From contig JAGQZT010000031.1 of assembly GCA_020435335.1 (NCBI GenBank), forward strand, positions 1-64,000: a DNA stretch of 64,000 nucleotides, in the 5' to 3' direction. Of this stretch, positions 54,305 to 62,250 are shown piece after piece (within the stretch, counting starts at the first letter, position 1; every line of letters starts with the position of its first letter). The notes beneath the pieces were generated by a model. That model was not told the origin of the DNA. It ran no database searches and saw only the letters and a list, made by a program, of their open reading frames with translations. This stretch comes from Flavobacteriales bacterium (GTDB lineage Bacteria; Bacteroidota; Bacteroidia; Flavobacteriales_E; Vicingaceae). The translations under genes were made by a program, and so were the position numbers.

Positions 54305-54413
54305 TGTCGTGATTTTAGAACGCAAGTCTACTTATTTTACCGGATTTTAAAAATGATTTTGGGCAGAATTGGGGAGCGAAAATTTAGGTTAAAAAACCAG
54401 CTTTTAGCCGGAA

Positions 54414-54599
54414 TGCTCCTCCTCTTGGGTTTACCGGTTTTTCGCTAATCGCTCCAACCGGCACGGGCTTCTCGCCCAACTAAAATGTTAAAACCAAAAA
54501 AGGCCACACATTTGTGTAGCCTTTTTCTGCTTTTGCTCCTCCTCTTGGGCTTACCGGTCTTCCGCTAATCGCTCCAACCGGCACGGGCTTCTCGCCCAA
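54414..54599. repeat. Two 66-bp direct repeats, 120-bp spacing
   Basis: Copies at 54414-54479 and 54534-54599 differ at three positions only. Each starts TGCTCCTCCTCTTGGG and ends CGCCCAA. The ends CTTGGG(C/T) and GCCCAA are complementary, and ACCGGT and ACCGG-type inner arms also pair, so each unit can fold. A third, broken start (TTTTCTGCTCC) is seen near 54647. Each copy is followed by a hairpin (54497-54526, 54618-54642). Confidence 0.85.
54497..54526 (+). terminator. Hairpin after the first 66-bp repeat
   Basis: Stem AAAAAGGC / GCCTTTTT, one mismatch, then ACACA / TGTGT with a tiny loop; T-rich 3' end. Could work on either strand. Confidence 0.7.
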
Positions 54600-54617
54600 G
54601 GCCCAGGATAAAATAAA

Positions 54618-54642
54618 AAACCCCAGCTAAAAGCCGGGGTTT
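54618..54642 (+). terminator. Hairpin after the second 66-bp repeat
   Basis: Stem AAACCCC / GGGGTTT with an inner GC pair and one mismatch, loop TAAAA. Followed by TCTCATTTTC, so a modest terminator on the plus strand; A-rich on the other side. Confidence 0.6.
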
Positions 54643-54796
54643 CTCATTTTCTGCTCCCCCTGTTAACCCATTATCGAACAAATTTCGGGAGGATTTAAAA
54701 CGGCTGTATGCCCTAAAATCATTGATAAAAGCAGCATAATTAGTTTATTCCTGAAATAAATCGACCAAATTTTCTTTAATCTTAGTTATCTGAACT

Positions 54797-54804
54797 TACC
54801 TTTG
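54797..54804 (+). promoter_or_regulatory. -7 box before the RteC-like gene
   Basis: TACCTTTG, perfect TAnnTTTG, 20 bases before the proposed TTG start at 54825. Confidence 0.55.
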
Positions 54805-54824
54805 TTTAATCAGAAACAAAGGAA

Positions 54825-55997
54825 TTGAATTCAGAAGATAAAAATACAGACAAGGATAAAGAAACTCACGATAATTTAGAGCAGGAAATTTATGATGCTT
54901 TGAACTTAGAGTCGGAATTTGAAGAACTACTCAATCCGGAATTATCTCCATTCAACGAACCGATAGAAGAAATACCTTCAATTAATAATGAGTATTATTT
55001 TGAGGAATTCTTCAAATGGCTCTCCATTGGGTATCAACAGCTTTTCCATGAAGTTTATACTAAAAAAGATTATGTTATTCGGTATTCTTTTTATCCTCCT
55101 GAACAATTTCCTGAATCAGGTGATGTACAAAAGCAAATCTGGAAACCCATTTTAGAAACAGAGCTGAAGTTACAACAAGAATCTGGGAAGCAAAGAGTAT
55201 TTGATAAATCTCCCTCACATCATGTTTTTTTAACTTCCATGTTGGAAGCCATAGGTAGAGATACAGAAATTTTTATCAAAACTTATGCTAAGCGAACCAA
55301 TAAAACTTTGGAGCTTAAATATGCAGGAGGCATACAAAGATGCCTGGAATTAATCATTGGTGAGTTAGAAACGTATCTTGAACGAAATGATGTTCAGCTG
55401 ATTCCTGCTTTATACCATAACCGGGATTATGGACTTATGATGTCAATGAATGGGTACGAATTAAATGACAATGAAGATGAACCTGTTTTTGAATTTGGTT
55501 TTTCAAAAACCACTTCCGATAGTTTTGTGAAACAGTTAATAAAAATTTTAGAAGCAAAGTTAACCTTATTGAACCCGCCTTTAGTTAACACAAAGATGTC
55601 TAAAGCTAATCCTAATAAAAAGTATGACAATAAAAAGCTGATTGATATACACGAAGACATCATTTCTGACCTCGTTAAACTATTGATCCCCTATTTTGAT
55701 GAAAAAGACCATGAAGATTTGGAAAAACTGCTTAATGGAAAAGAAATAACTAGCCCTCTACTGTTTAAATCTATGGGTATTCAACTAGTAGATGTTTTTT
55801 TTAAGTTAAAAAGAGCCGGAAAAATAAACAATTATAAAACGGAAATTAATCAGTGGATCTGTGAGCATTTTGAATATCTAGAAAATAAAATAACGATAAA
55901 ACCTTTTAAAAAGAGTTATGTAGCCAAGATATTAGCTATGGATAAATCCATATCCAAAGACAACCGGATTTCTCTTGAATCACTTTCTCTTACTTAA
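54825..55997 (+). CDS. RteC-like protein of a mobile element (tentative)
   Basis: 390 residues from a TTG preceded by AAAGGA. The N-terminus is very acidic (KNTDKDKETHDNLEQEIYDA). The last 90 residues look like the C-terminal domain of RteC-type regulators of Bacteroidota integrative elements (VDVFFKLKRAGKINNYKTEI, NQWICEHFEYLENK). The position before an excisionase-like HTH gene fits. The similarity is by pattern only. AT-rich compared with the chromosome to its left. Confidence 0.5.
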   Translation: MNSEDKNTDKDKETHDNLEQEIYDALNLESEFEELLNPELSPFNEPIEEIPSINNEYYFEEFFKWLSIGYQQLFHEVYTKKDYVIRYSFYPPEQFPESGDVQKQIWKPILETELKLQQESGKQRVFDKSPSHHVFLTSMLEAIGRDTEIFIKTYAKRTNKTLELKYAGGIQRCLELIIGELETYLERNDVQLIPALYHNRDYGLMMSMNGYELNDNEDEPVFEFGFSKTTSDSFVKQLIKILEAKLTLLNPPLVNTKMSKANPNKKYDNKKLIDIHEDIISDLVKLLIPYFDEKDHEDLEKLLNGKEITSPLLFKSMGIQLVDVFFKLKRAGKINNYKTEINQWICEHFEYLENKITIKPFKKSYVAKILAMDKSISKDNRISLESLSLT

Positions 55998-56077
55998 CTT
56001 TTCTTAGTGGTATTTTGGTGGATTTTCAGGGGGGTACCCCTTGAATAACCCCTATCTTACTTATTTATTTTGCCTTC

Positions 56078-56380
56078 ATGTTTAATAAAAATTATGAAGG
56101 AATGAAAACAATTGTCATCAGTGTTGAAGAATTTCAACAAATTCTTGACCAGAGGTTAGACCTGGCATTATCTAAATTAGGTAAGGAAGAAGAACACGGA
56201 GAAGAAACGTTAGTTACCCGAAAGGACATTGCTCGTTTATTCGGAGTTTCTCTTGTTACAGTAAATGCCTGGATGAAGAAAGGTTTATTGCCTTTTCATC
56301 GCATTAACCGCAGAATTTATTTTAAGAAAAGTGAGGTATTAGCCACATTAGAAAATGTTAAAAAATACCGAAGACCATGA
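56078..56380 (+). CDS. Excisionase-type helix-turn-helix protein
   Basis: 100 residues; an internal ATG at 56102 is an alternative start. The C-terminal half is a MerR/AlpA-like winged helix: LVTRKDIARLFGVSLVTVNA, WMKKGLLPFHRINRRIYFKK, then SEVLATLENVKKYRR. Such proteins act as excisionases or regulators in Bacteroidota integrative elements. Overlaps the next gene by ATGA. Confidence 0.9.
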   Translation: MFNKNYEGMKTIVISVEEFQQILDQRLDLALSKLGKEEEHGEETLVTRKDIARLFGVSLVTVNAWMKKGLLPFHRINRRIYFKKSEVLATLENVKKYRRP

Positions 56381-56778
56381 AAACACCACATCAAAATTCA
56401 AATCAGGTGTTTTTTAATAACAATTCTGTCGAAAAACACCTTTTTCTGCAGTCCAATGCGGATTTTAGAAACCATTCCATAAAGAATCCTTTATCTATCC
56501 TCGAAGAAGTCATAGAAGGGTTAAATAGAAACTATAGGGAACTGGAAGAAAAGGAAGGGAAATACATTGATTACCGGTTAAAAAAGAACAAGAAATTAAT
56601 CAATGATTTATACACAGCTCGTGATTCTTTGTCCTTCTTAAAATGGTATGATGTATGGGTATTGTTAGAAGCCAGTATGGATCATCTTCTTAAAAAAGAC
56701 CCTGAACTATCTGGTTTTCAATTTCGTGTCAGAACCAAAATGAACGGAGAAAACTTTGCTTCATTAATGTGGGATTAA
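56377..56778 (+). CDS. Mobile-element protein of unknown function
   Basis: 133 residues, charged and helical, no signal peptide. LEEVIEGLNRNYRELEEKEG and LKWYDVWVLLEASMDHLLKK are the only notable stretches. Coupled to the excisionase-like gene by ATGA and nine bases before the DUF3987 gene, so part of the same module. Confidence 0.7.
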   Translation: MKTPHQNSNQVFFNNNSVEKHLFLQSNADFRNHSIKNPLSILEEVIEGLNRNYRELEEKEGKYIDYRLKKNKKLINDLYTARDSLSFLKWYDVWVLLEASMDHLLKKDPELSGFQFRVRTKMNGENFASLMWD

Positions 56779-56787
56779 TAAACAGTT

Positions 56788-58092
56788 ATGGAAAAACAAC
56801 ATCAGCCTACGGCTTTCCCGATAGAGGTATTTCCTGCTCCTGTTCAGCAGTATATTATTAAGGCTAATCAGACATTAAATCATCCAATAGATTACCTGGC
56901 TTCTTCTGTACTTTTTGCTACTGCAATGGGTATAGGTAATTCAGTTAGGTTAAAAGTGAAAAATGGTTGGTACGAGGTAGCTATTTTATACATTGCCATT
57001 GTAGGAAAGCCAGGCATTAACAAAACACACTCATTGGATTTTGGTATTCGACCATTATTTAAAAAGGAAAGGCAATACCTTAAGCAATATCGGGATGAAT
57101 TAGCTGCTTATATAGAGCTGGATGAAAAAGAACGTTTGAATACACCGGAACCTGTTTTACAACAATTACTCATTACAGACATTACTCCTGAAACTATTAG
57201 TCAATTGCACGAAAACAATCTGCGAGGTATTGGTTATTACCGGGACGAACTGATTGCCTGGTTGAATGATTTTAACCGTTATCATAAAGGCTCAGACGAA
57301 CAGTTTTGGTTATCAGCATTTAGTAACAAATCCATTCGGGTAAACAGAGCAGGTAAAAAAACAATTCTGATAGAAAGCCCTTTTATTCCGGTTATTGGAA
57401 GTATTCAACCATCTGTACTGTCAGAACTGTTTGGAGATAAACGAACCAGTAATGGATTTACCGACCGGATATTATTTGTATATCCCGATCAGGTAGAAAA
57501 ACCCTACTGGAAAGAAGAAGAAATGCCACAGGAGTTAATAGAAGAATATGAAAATATCATTCTTCGGTTGTTTGAGACCGAACTTCGGTTAGATGAATAT
57601 CAACATACGCAACCCTATGAAATAGATTTTTCACCTGAAGCTAAAGCTTGTTTTGTCAAATGGTATAATCATAACACCAATGAATATAACGATCCTGCTA
57701 CTCCAATGAACATGGCAGGAAGCATTGCTAAGAGTGATGTAATTTGTTGTCGTTTAATGCTCATTTTACAAGCACTCAAAGATGCTTCTGTCAGGCAACG
57801 TGTCAGACAAATTGAATTGGAAACGGTCATTAAGGCAATACAACTCACAGAATATTTTAAAAGACAAGCAAAAAAAGTAAAGCAGTCTATTAAGGAAAAT
57901 GAATTACGTACATCGAATGGTGAAAGGTGGCACTACTTTCAGAGTTTACCACAAGAATTTAACCGGGCTACTGCCAATGAAACAGCCGAAACAATGAACC
58001 TGAACCTAAAAACAGCAGAAAAGTACCTGAGTTATTTTATCCGGAACGGATTTTTATATAAACCGGGACATAATCAATACAAGAAGTATTAG
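56788..58092 (+). CDS. DUF3987-family protein (element replication/primase-helicase-like)
   Basis: 434 residues. FPIEVFPAPVQQYIIKANQT and PIDYLASSVLFATAMGIGNS are the start of DUF3987. The Walker A is altered (IVGKPGINKTHSLDFG; the classical form is GxxGxGKT), then the Walker B-like GYYRDELIAWLNDF, and later LFGDKRTSNGFTDRILFVYP. DUF3987 proteins accompany primases and ATPases in integrative elements. A strong hairpin follows the stop. Confidence 0.9.
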   Translation: MEKQHQPTAFPIEVFPAPVQQYIIKANQTLNHPIDYLASSVLFATAMGIGNSVRLKVKNGWYEVAILYIAIVGKPGINKTHSLDFGIRPLFKKERQYLKQYRDELAAYIELDEKERLNTPEPVLQQLLITDITPETISQLHENNLRGIGYYRDELIAWLNDFNRYHKGSDEQFWLSAFSNKSIRVNRAGKKTILIESPFIPVIGSIQPSVLSELFGDKRTSNGFTDRILFVYPDQVEKPYWKEEEMPQELIEEYENIILRLFETELRLDEYQHTQPYEIDFSPEAKACFVKWYNHNTNEYNDPATPMNMAGSIAKSDVICCRLMLILQALKDASVRQRVRQIELETVIKAIQLTEYFKRQAKKVKQSIKENELRTSNGERWHYFQSLPQEFNRATANETAETMNLNLKTAEKYLSYFIRNGFLYKPGHNQYKKY

Positions 58093-58165
58093 GGTGTAGG
58101 ATTTGTAGGATTCATAGGATTTGAGTCTTTATTTCCCCTAAATCCTACAAATCCTACACCTTTTT
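58093..58165 (+). terminator. 20-bp inverted repeat and terminator after the DUF3987 gene
   Basis: Perfect 20-base arms at 58093-58112 and 58141-58160 (left arm GGTGTAGGATTTGTAGGATT) then TTTTT. The left arm is itself made of 9-bp near-repeats of TAGGATTTG. It acts as a terminator for the module; the long perfect stem may have other uses. Confidence 0.8.
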
Positions 58166-58223
58166 ACAAAAAAGATTCATGGAGGTAGTAACTACAAACG
58201 TGAACTAAAAACAAGATAAAAAA

Positions 58224-59588
58224 ATGAAATACGAAATTAAATGTGGGTTCTGCGGAGAAAACTTTGAAAGCACAAGAACCAGTGCTAAATATTGTTCAGA
58301 CAACTGTCGGGTGAAGTATCATCAGCTAAAGAAAAAGCAAGAGGAAAATACCAGCCAACAATTAACTATTCAACAAGAAGAACGAAGTATTCAATATGGT
58401 TACCTGGAGCAACAGATAATAAGTCTGATACAGAAAAACAGATTCATCATTGCCAAAGCAAAAAGAGGAGAAAGAGAAAAACAACATTATATTAAGATGA
58501 TCCGGGAGATAGGTATAAACATTAAATATACCGAGTTACAGATACAGGAGGATGAGAACAAACAAAAGCGGATTCAGAAAAACCTGTCATCGAAACATAA
58601 GAAGGTATTAGAATTAAAAAAGAAGGCAAATGAAAAAAGTGAAATAATAAACCGTCTGACAATAATGTTGGATCTTAAAAAAACAGAGAAAGAAGTTGTA
58701 GCCATTGAAAATGAGATAGAGAAACTATATAAAAACATCTCCAGTCAAAAACGGGAACACATTCATATAACTGCTGAACTGGAAGAATGGAAAGACCGAT
58801 TGGGAGATATAAAAAAGCACCTTAACCGGTATCGGGAAACCTATCAAAACAATCATCAGGAAATAGAAGCAATTAAAAAACGAATGAACAATCCGGATTT
58901 AACACAAAACATTATTCCCATCCCTCAACCGGTAATCCCCAAACGCATTCCTACTCCATCTAAAACTTCCGGTAAAAGTATAGGAGCTGGAGACCTGCAA
59001 CACATCAATTTTCAAACATTCAGGTTATCAGGAGAGTTAGGTGCATTTTTAGGAGAACTGGATCGTAACAAAACTTGTTTTGCCCTGACCGGAGATTCAG
59101 GAGCAGGAAAGTCCTGGTTTTCTTTTGAGATGGCCAGGTTGTTTATTGCTGAAATGGGATTTAGTGTTAAATACTTTTCCCTGGAAGAAGGAGTAGGAAA
59201 ACTGACCCAGGAAAAAGTAGTTGCTTACGGATTGGGAAATGAACTTAATTTAGTGGGAATAGGCTCATTGGAAGATGTAAGAACTGCTGCAAAAGAATAT
59301 CCGATGGTGATTGTGGATAGTTTTAATTCATTAAATACCAAAGCCGAAGAATTTGAAAAGCTGAGGACGGATTTTCCTAATACCATTTTCCTGTTGATCT
59401 TTCAAAAAACCACTGCAGGAACTATTAGGGGAGGATCGGCTATTAAATATAACAGCTCGGCAACCATCAATGTCATCATAAGGGAAGGACAACGTATTGC
59501 CATCATGGAAAAAGGTCGCTACGGAACCATTGGCTGGGAATATTCCATTACTCAAAAACGGCTTATCAAAACAGGTGATACGTTTTAA
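58224..59588 (+). CDS. Zinc-ribbon / coiled-coil / RecA-like ATPase
   Basis: 454 residues. N-terminal zinc ribbon (KCGFCGENFESTRTSAKYCS then DNCRVKYH: four Cys), a long coiled coil (40-230), then a RecA/DnaB-like ATPase: Walker A ALTGDSGAGKSWFSFEM, Walker B EYPMVIVDSFNSLNT, and a distal IFQKTTAGTIRGGSAIKYN segment similar to the RadA/DnaB last strands. Acts on DNA in element replication or maintenance, by inference. The ATG is preceded by AAAAA and a short spacing; upstream TTCATGGAGGT lies far away. Confidence 0.85.
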   Translation: MKYEIKCGFCGENFESTRTSAKYCSDNCRVKYHQLKKKQEENTSQQLTIQQEERSIQYGYLEQQIISLIQKNRFIIAKAKRGEREKQHYIKMIREIGINIKYTELQIQEDENKQKRIQKNLSSKHKKVLELKKKANEKSEIINRLTIMLDLKKTEKEVVAIENEIEKLYKNISSQKREHIHITAELEEWKDRLGDIKKHLNRYRETYQNNHQEIEAIKKRMNNPDLTQNIIPIPQPVIPKRIPTPSKTSGKSIGAGDLQHINFQTFRLSGELGAFLGELDRNKTCFALTGDSGAGKSWFSFEMARLFIAEMGFSVKYFSLEEGVGKLTQEKVVAYGLGNELNLVGIGSLEDVRTAAKEYPMVIVDSFNSLNTKAEEFEKLRTDFPNTIFLLIFQKTTAGTIRGGSAIKYNSSATINVIIREGQRIAIMEKGRYGTIGWEYSITQKRLIKTGDTF

Positions 59589-59624
59589 TTTTTTATTCCA
59601 ATATCCCAAAAAAATGCCATTATT

Positions 59625-59738
59625 TTTACGTAAATCTATTCGTAAAGAACGCATAAACAAACTGTTAACTGGCGTAAAATAGCGTAAAAACACACCTCTC
59701 AAACTCCTTATGCATCAAGGCATTTACGATTCTTTACG
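59625..59738. repeat. Phased CGTAAA / TTTACG array
   Basis: CGTAAA at 59629, 59641, 59673 and 59683; TTTACG (inverted) at 59625, 59723 and 59733. The pairs 59673/59683 and 59723/59733 are each spaced by exactly ten bases and face each other. This is typical of iterons or integrase arm sites. Confidence 0.65.
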
Positions 59739-59887
59739 TTAAAAATAGTTTGTATTTCAATGATCATTTTAATGAAAAAATTTGGAATAAAATAATTGAG
59801 ATATTTAATTTTAATAATCTATTTTTCATGCTGATTATGAAATTGTTATACGTATATATACGGATTTTAAAATTAAAATATTTAGAA

Positions 59888-59895
59888 TACATTTG
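59888..59895 (+). promoter_or_regulatory. -7 box upstream of the structured RNA
   Basis: TACATTTG, perfect TAnnTTTG, about 75 bases before the long stem. No clear -33 TTG. Confidence 0.45.
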
Positions 59896-59901
59896 TGTGA
59901 A

Positions 59902-60124
59902 ATAAGGAAATAGAATTTTTATAAGAGAAAAGAGATTTACAAACATATTGTATAGCGTAATGCTATAATTCTTGCAAAAGAAAACTGGAAATTTTTAAAC
60001 AAAAACGAGAATTATAAGCAAAACGCTCACCGTTTGGGGTGGGCTTTGCTTATTTCGTTTTTGTGGGTATTCCAGTACCTCTTTTGCGAGTAAGTATAAG
60101 TTCCACCCCTCTTTTTTGAGGGGA
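59902..60124 (+). ncRNA. Candidate structured RNA with a 120-nt nested stem
   Basis: Five helices stack in nested order: CTTGCAAAAG (59971-59980) with CTTTTGCGAG (60081-60090); ACTGGAA (59984) with TTCCAGT (60070-60076); ACAAAAACGA (59999) with TCGTTTTTGT (60055-60064); ATAAGCAAA (60014) with TTTGCTTAT (60045-60053); GCTCACC (60025) with GGTGGGC (60038-60044). Together 43 base pairs with small internal loops. A -7 box lies upstream and a CCCCTC / GAGGGG hairpin downstream. The bulged long hairpin recalls 6S-like RNA, but it could also be a leader of the next gene or an element origin. The 5' end is an estimate. Confidence 0.5.
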
Positions 60125-60148
60125 ATTATTAACTAAATAGTTACCCGT

Positions 60149-60526
60149 ATGATTAATGTTTTATTAGTAGATGACTACGCTTTAATTAGGCAATGTATAA
60201 GAGATTTACTTAAAAAAGAAACTGAAAGAATTAATGTAGTTGGTGAATGTTCCAATGGAAAAGAAGTATTGCCCTTTCTTGAAACAAACAAAGTAGATGT
60301 AATTTTAATGGATTGCAATATGCCTTTGCAAAATGGAATAGAAACAACGAAACAGGTTAAACAACGATACCCTGAAATTAAGGTAATCGGTCTTTCTATG
60401 AATGATGATTTATTTACACAGGAATCATTTTTTAAAAATGGAGCAGACGGATTTCTGTCTAAATCCAAATTTGAAATAGAGGAGTTAATTTCAGCCATTA
60501 ATGAACCAATAATAAGTAAAATATGA
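60149..60526 (+). CDS. REC-only response regulator
   Basis: 125 residues. VLLVDDYALIRQCIRDLLKK, Asp in VDVILMDCNMPLQNGIETT, and GADGFLSKSKFEIEELISAI. Reads like the receiver of a NarL-type regulator that has lost its helix-turn-helix. No kinase is nearby. Stop overlaps an ATG of the next frame. Placed directly downstream of the structured RNA candidate. Confidence 0.88.
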   Translation: MINVLLVDDYALIRQCIRDLLKKETERINVVGECSNGKEVLPFLETNKVDVILMDCNMPLQNGIETTKQVKQRYPEIKVIGLSMNDDLFTQESFFKNGADGFLSKSKFEIEELISAINEPIISKI

Positions 60527-60575
60527 CCGTTAGTAAGGAAAATAAAACATTCCTTTCTTGGGAATATGGATTTAA

Positions 60576-60583
60576 TACTTTTG
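60576..60583 (+). promoter_or_regulatory. -7 box of the transglutaminase-like gene
   Basis: TACTTTTG, perfect TAnnTTTG, 53 bases before the chosen ATG at 60637. It supports that start over the ATG at 60523. Confidence 0.45.
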
Positions 60584-60636
60584 ATTGGGGAAGTTCCGTT
60601 TTTATTCATACTCAATGGGTTAAAAAAGAAAGAGCA

Positions 60637-62250
60637 ATGTTTAGGAAACATAATGTAATAAGGGTTGGTGGTTTGCTTCTTCTTGCATTATTTATGTCCA
60701 TTAACATTTTTGCCCAGGAACAGGTAGGAGGAAATCTTTACGACAGGTATAAAAACCATGCAGAAGAATACATTATTCAACAACAATCACAATTTAATCC
60801 ATCTATTCGAACTCCTTATGGTTTGGTGGAATCTCCCTCTGTAACCATGACCAAGAGAATTGTTAATACAGCTCCCAATCAAGAAAGTGGAAATACAGCA
60901 CAAGGTGTGGTTAATCAACAGAATCAACAAGCAGCAAATATGATGGGAGGAGCAACACCCAATTATAAACCCGGAATGACAAAAGAAGAAATGATTGCAG
61001 AAAACAATCGTTTTATCAAAGAGCAAATGGCAAAACAAAAAGGGTATTCTCAACCTACTGCCGAAAACAATTTTGCTCAACAATCCCCTAAAGAAAAAGA
61101 ATATCAAACCATGATAGCTGACCTTAACGAAGCCTATCAGGTTAGCCGTTATTTGGATAAGATGCAATATTATCAATCTCAAAAATACCTTAGTGATTTA
61201 CCTAATTATGAAAATGCTAAGGAATTGATAAAAGGGATGCTTTCAGGGCAACAGCCACTATCTATAAAAGATGCCTATTTCGCTGCCGAATCTGCTTATG
61301 GAAATTTGCATTTAAATTATGACGAATATACCAATATCATTAATGCCAATGCAAAATTCATCAAGCTATGGTTAACCCAACAAGGATATAACCTCAACAA
61401 TCCCGAAGCTCTACATTATGGTATTCAACATTTTATGAGCGATACTTTACAACTAACGCAAACTAAGATAGACGACCCTTTATCGGGAAAATTTGCAACT
61501 ACTCATGTTCCATATTATTATGATTACATAGATTATACCGCTACTAAAGACAAAAGAAACTATTTTGTAACTAAAACATTGGCAACAGGAACAGGTCAAT
61601 GTCATACACTACCAGTTACTTATTTAGTATTGGCAGAAGCTCTTGGTGTAGAAGCCTATTTATCCTATAATCCTGAACATTCCTTTATCCGATTTAAAAA
61701 TAATAATGGAGTAATGATAAACTTTGAAACTACCGTAGGACAATTTATTACTGACCAATCCTATTTAGAAACCCTACCTGTAATGGCAAAAGCAAAAAGG
61801 AACAATTTATTTTTACAATGCTTAACTAAAAAACAAGTAGTTGCCACTACCTTAATAGATTTAGCAGTTAATTTCACTCGTGAACATTGGGTTGGAAACG
61901 AAGCGTTTATAAAAGACTGTATGAATAGTGCTAATCAACATTTTCCAAACACGGAATACATTAATACAAGTAGTCATTACTTACACCGAAAACTATACGC
62001 TAATGAACTCAATAACATTGTTCAGGAAAAAGGTATGAAAGGGTTAAATGAAATACCAAACGACCCCGAAGCTCTAAAAATTTACCAAGAATACCAATCA
62101 TATATGGACAGAGTGAATCAATTAGGGTTTCAGGATTTTCCTGAAGAAGAATATGTAAGAATGATGGAGTACCATGATAAAAAAGGAATGTTGCAGAAGG
62201 CTAAGAAAATAGATACTAAAACTAAAAAAAGCTTATATTTAACGTACTAA
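60637..62250 (+). CDS. Secreted transglutaminase-like cysteine protein
   Basis: 537 residues from the ATG at 60637, which puts a signal peptide first (NVIRVGGLLLLALFMSINIF). An ATG at 60523 would add 38 residues before it. A Gln/Asn-rich linker (about 50-170) is followed by a transglutaminase-like core: ATGTGQCHTLPVTYLVLAEA (Cys), EAYLSYNPEHSFIRFKNNNG (His) and the acid region MINFETTVGQF. The rest is helical and TPR-like. A periplasmic or secreted protease or cross-linker is inferred. The same core occurs in the next gene, so the two are related. Confidence 0.75.
   Translation: MFRKHNVIRVGGLLLLALFMSINIFAQEQVGGNLYDRYKNHAEEYIIQQQSQFNPSIRTPYGLVESPSVTMTKRIVNTAPNQESGNTAQGVVNQQNQQAANMMGGATPNYKPGMTKEEMIAENNRFIKEQMAKQKGYSQPTAENNFAQQSPKEKEYQTMIADLNEAYQVSRYLDKMQYYQSQKYLSDLPNYENAKELIKGMLSGQQPLSIKDAYFAAESAYGNLHLNYDEYTNIINANAKFIKLWLTQQGYNLNNPEALHYGIQHFMSDTLQLTQTKIDDPLSGKFATTHVPYYYDYIDYTATKDKRNYFVTKTLATGTGQCHTLPVTYLVLAEALGVEAYLSYNPEHSFIRFKNNNGVMINFETTVGQFITDQSYLETLPVMAKAKRNNLFLQCLTKKQVVATTLIDLAVNFTREHWVGNEAFIKDCMNSANQHFPNTEYINTSSHYLHRKLYANELNNIVQEKGMKGLNEIPNDPEALKIYQEYQSYMDRVNQLGFQDFPEEEYVRMMEYHDKKGMLQKAKKIDTKTKKSLYLTY

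Larger units (their letters stand above)
54305..54824. other. Intergenic region with repeats and terminators
   Basis: 520 bp without a gene. Holds two 66-bp direct repeats, two hairpin terminators and the promoter of the first gene of the AT-rich element. Base composition changes here: GC-rich to the left, AT-rich to the right. A likely left boundary zone of the integrated element. Confidence 0.7.
59589..60148. other. Intergenic region with phased motif array and structured RNA candidate
   Basis: 560 bp without a gene. In order: a CGTAAA/TTTACG array (59625-59738), a 12-bp palindrome CGTATATATACG (59851-59862), a -7 box (59888-59895), a small hairpin TATAGC / GCTATA (59951-59967), the 120-nt nested stem (59971-60090) and a CCCCTC / GAGGGG hairpin (60106-60123). 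Confidence 0.75.

Noticed and set aside
54414-54599. 66-bp repeats considered as a CRISPR or a tRNA pair
   Set aside because: Only two copies, no constant spacer size pattern of CRISPR, and no cloverleaf or anticodon arm can be drawn.
60149-60526. REC protein considered a frameshifted LuxR regulator
   Set aside because: The next 100 bases in other frames show no LuxR helix-turn-helix; it seems a true single-domain form.
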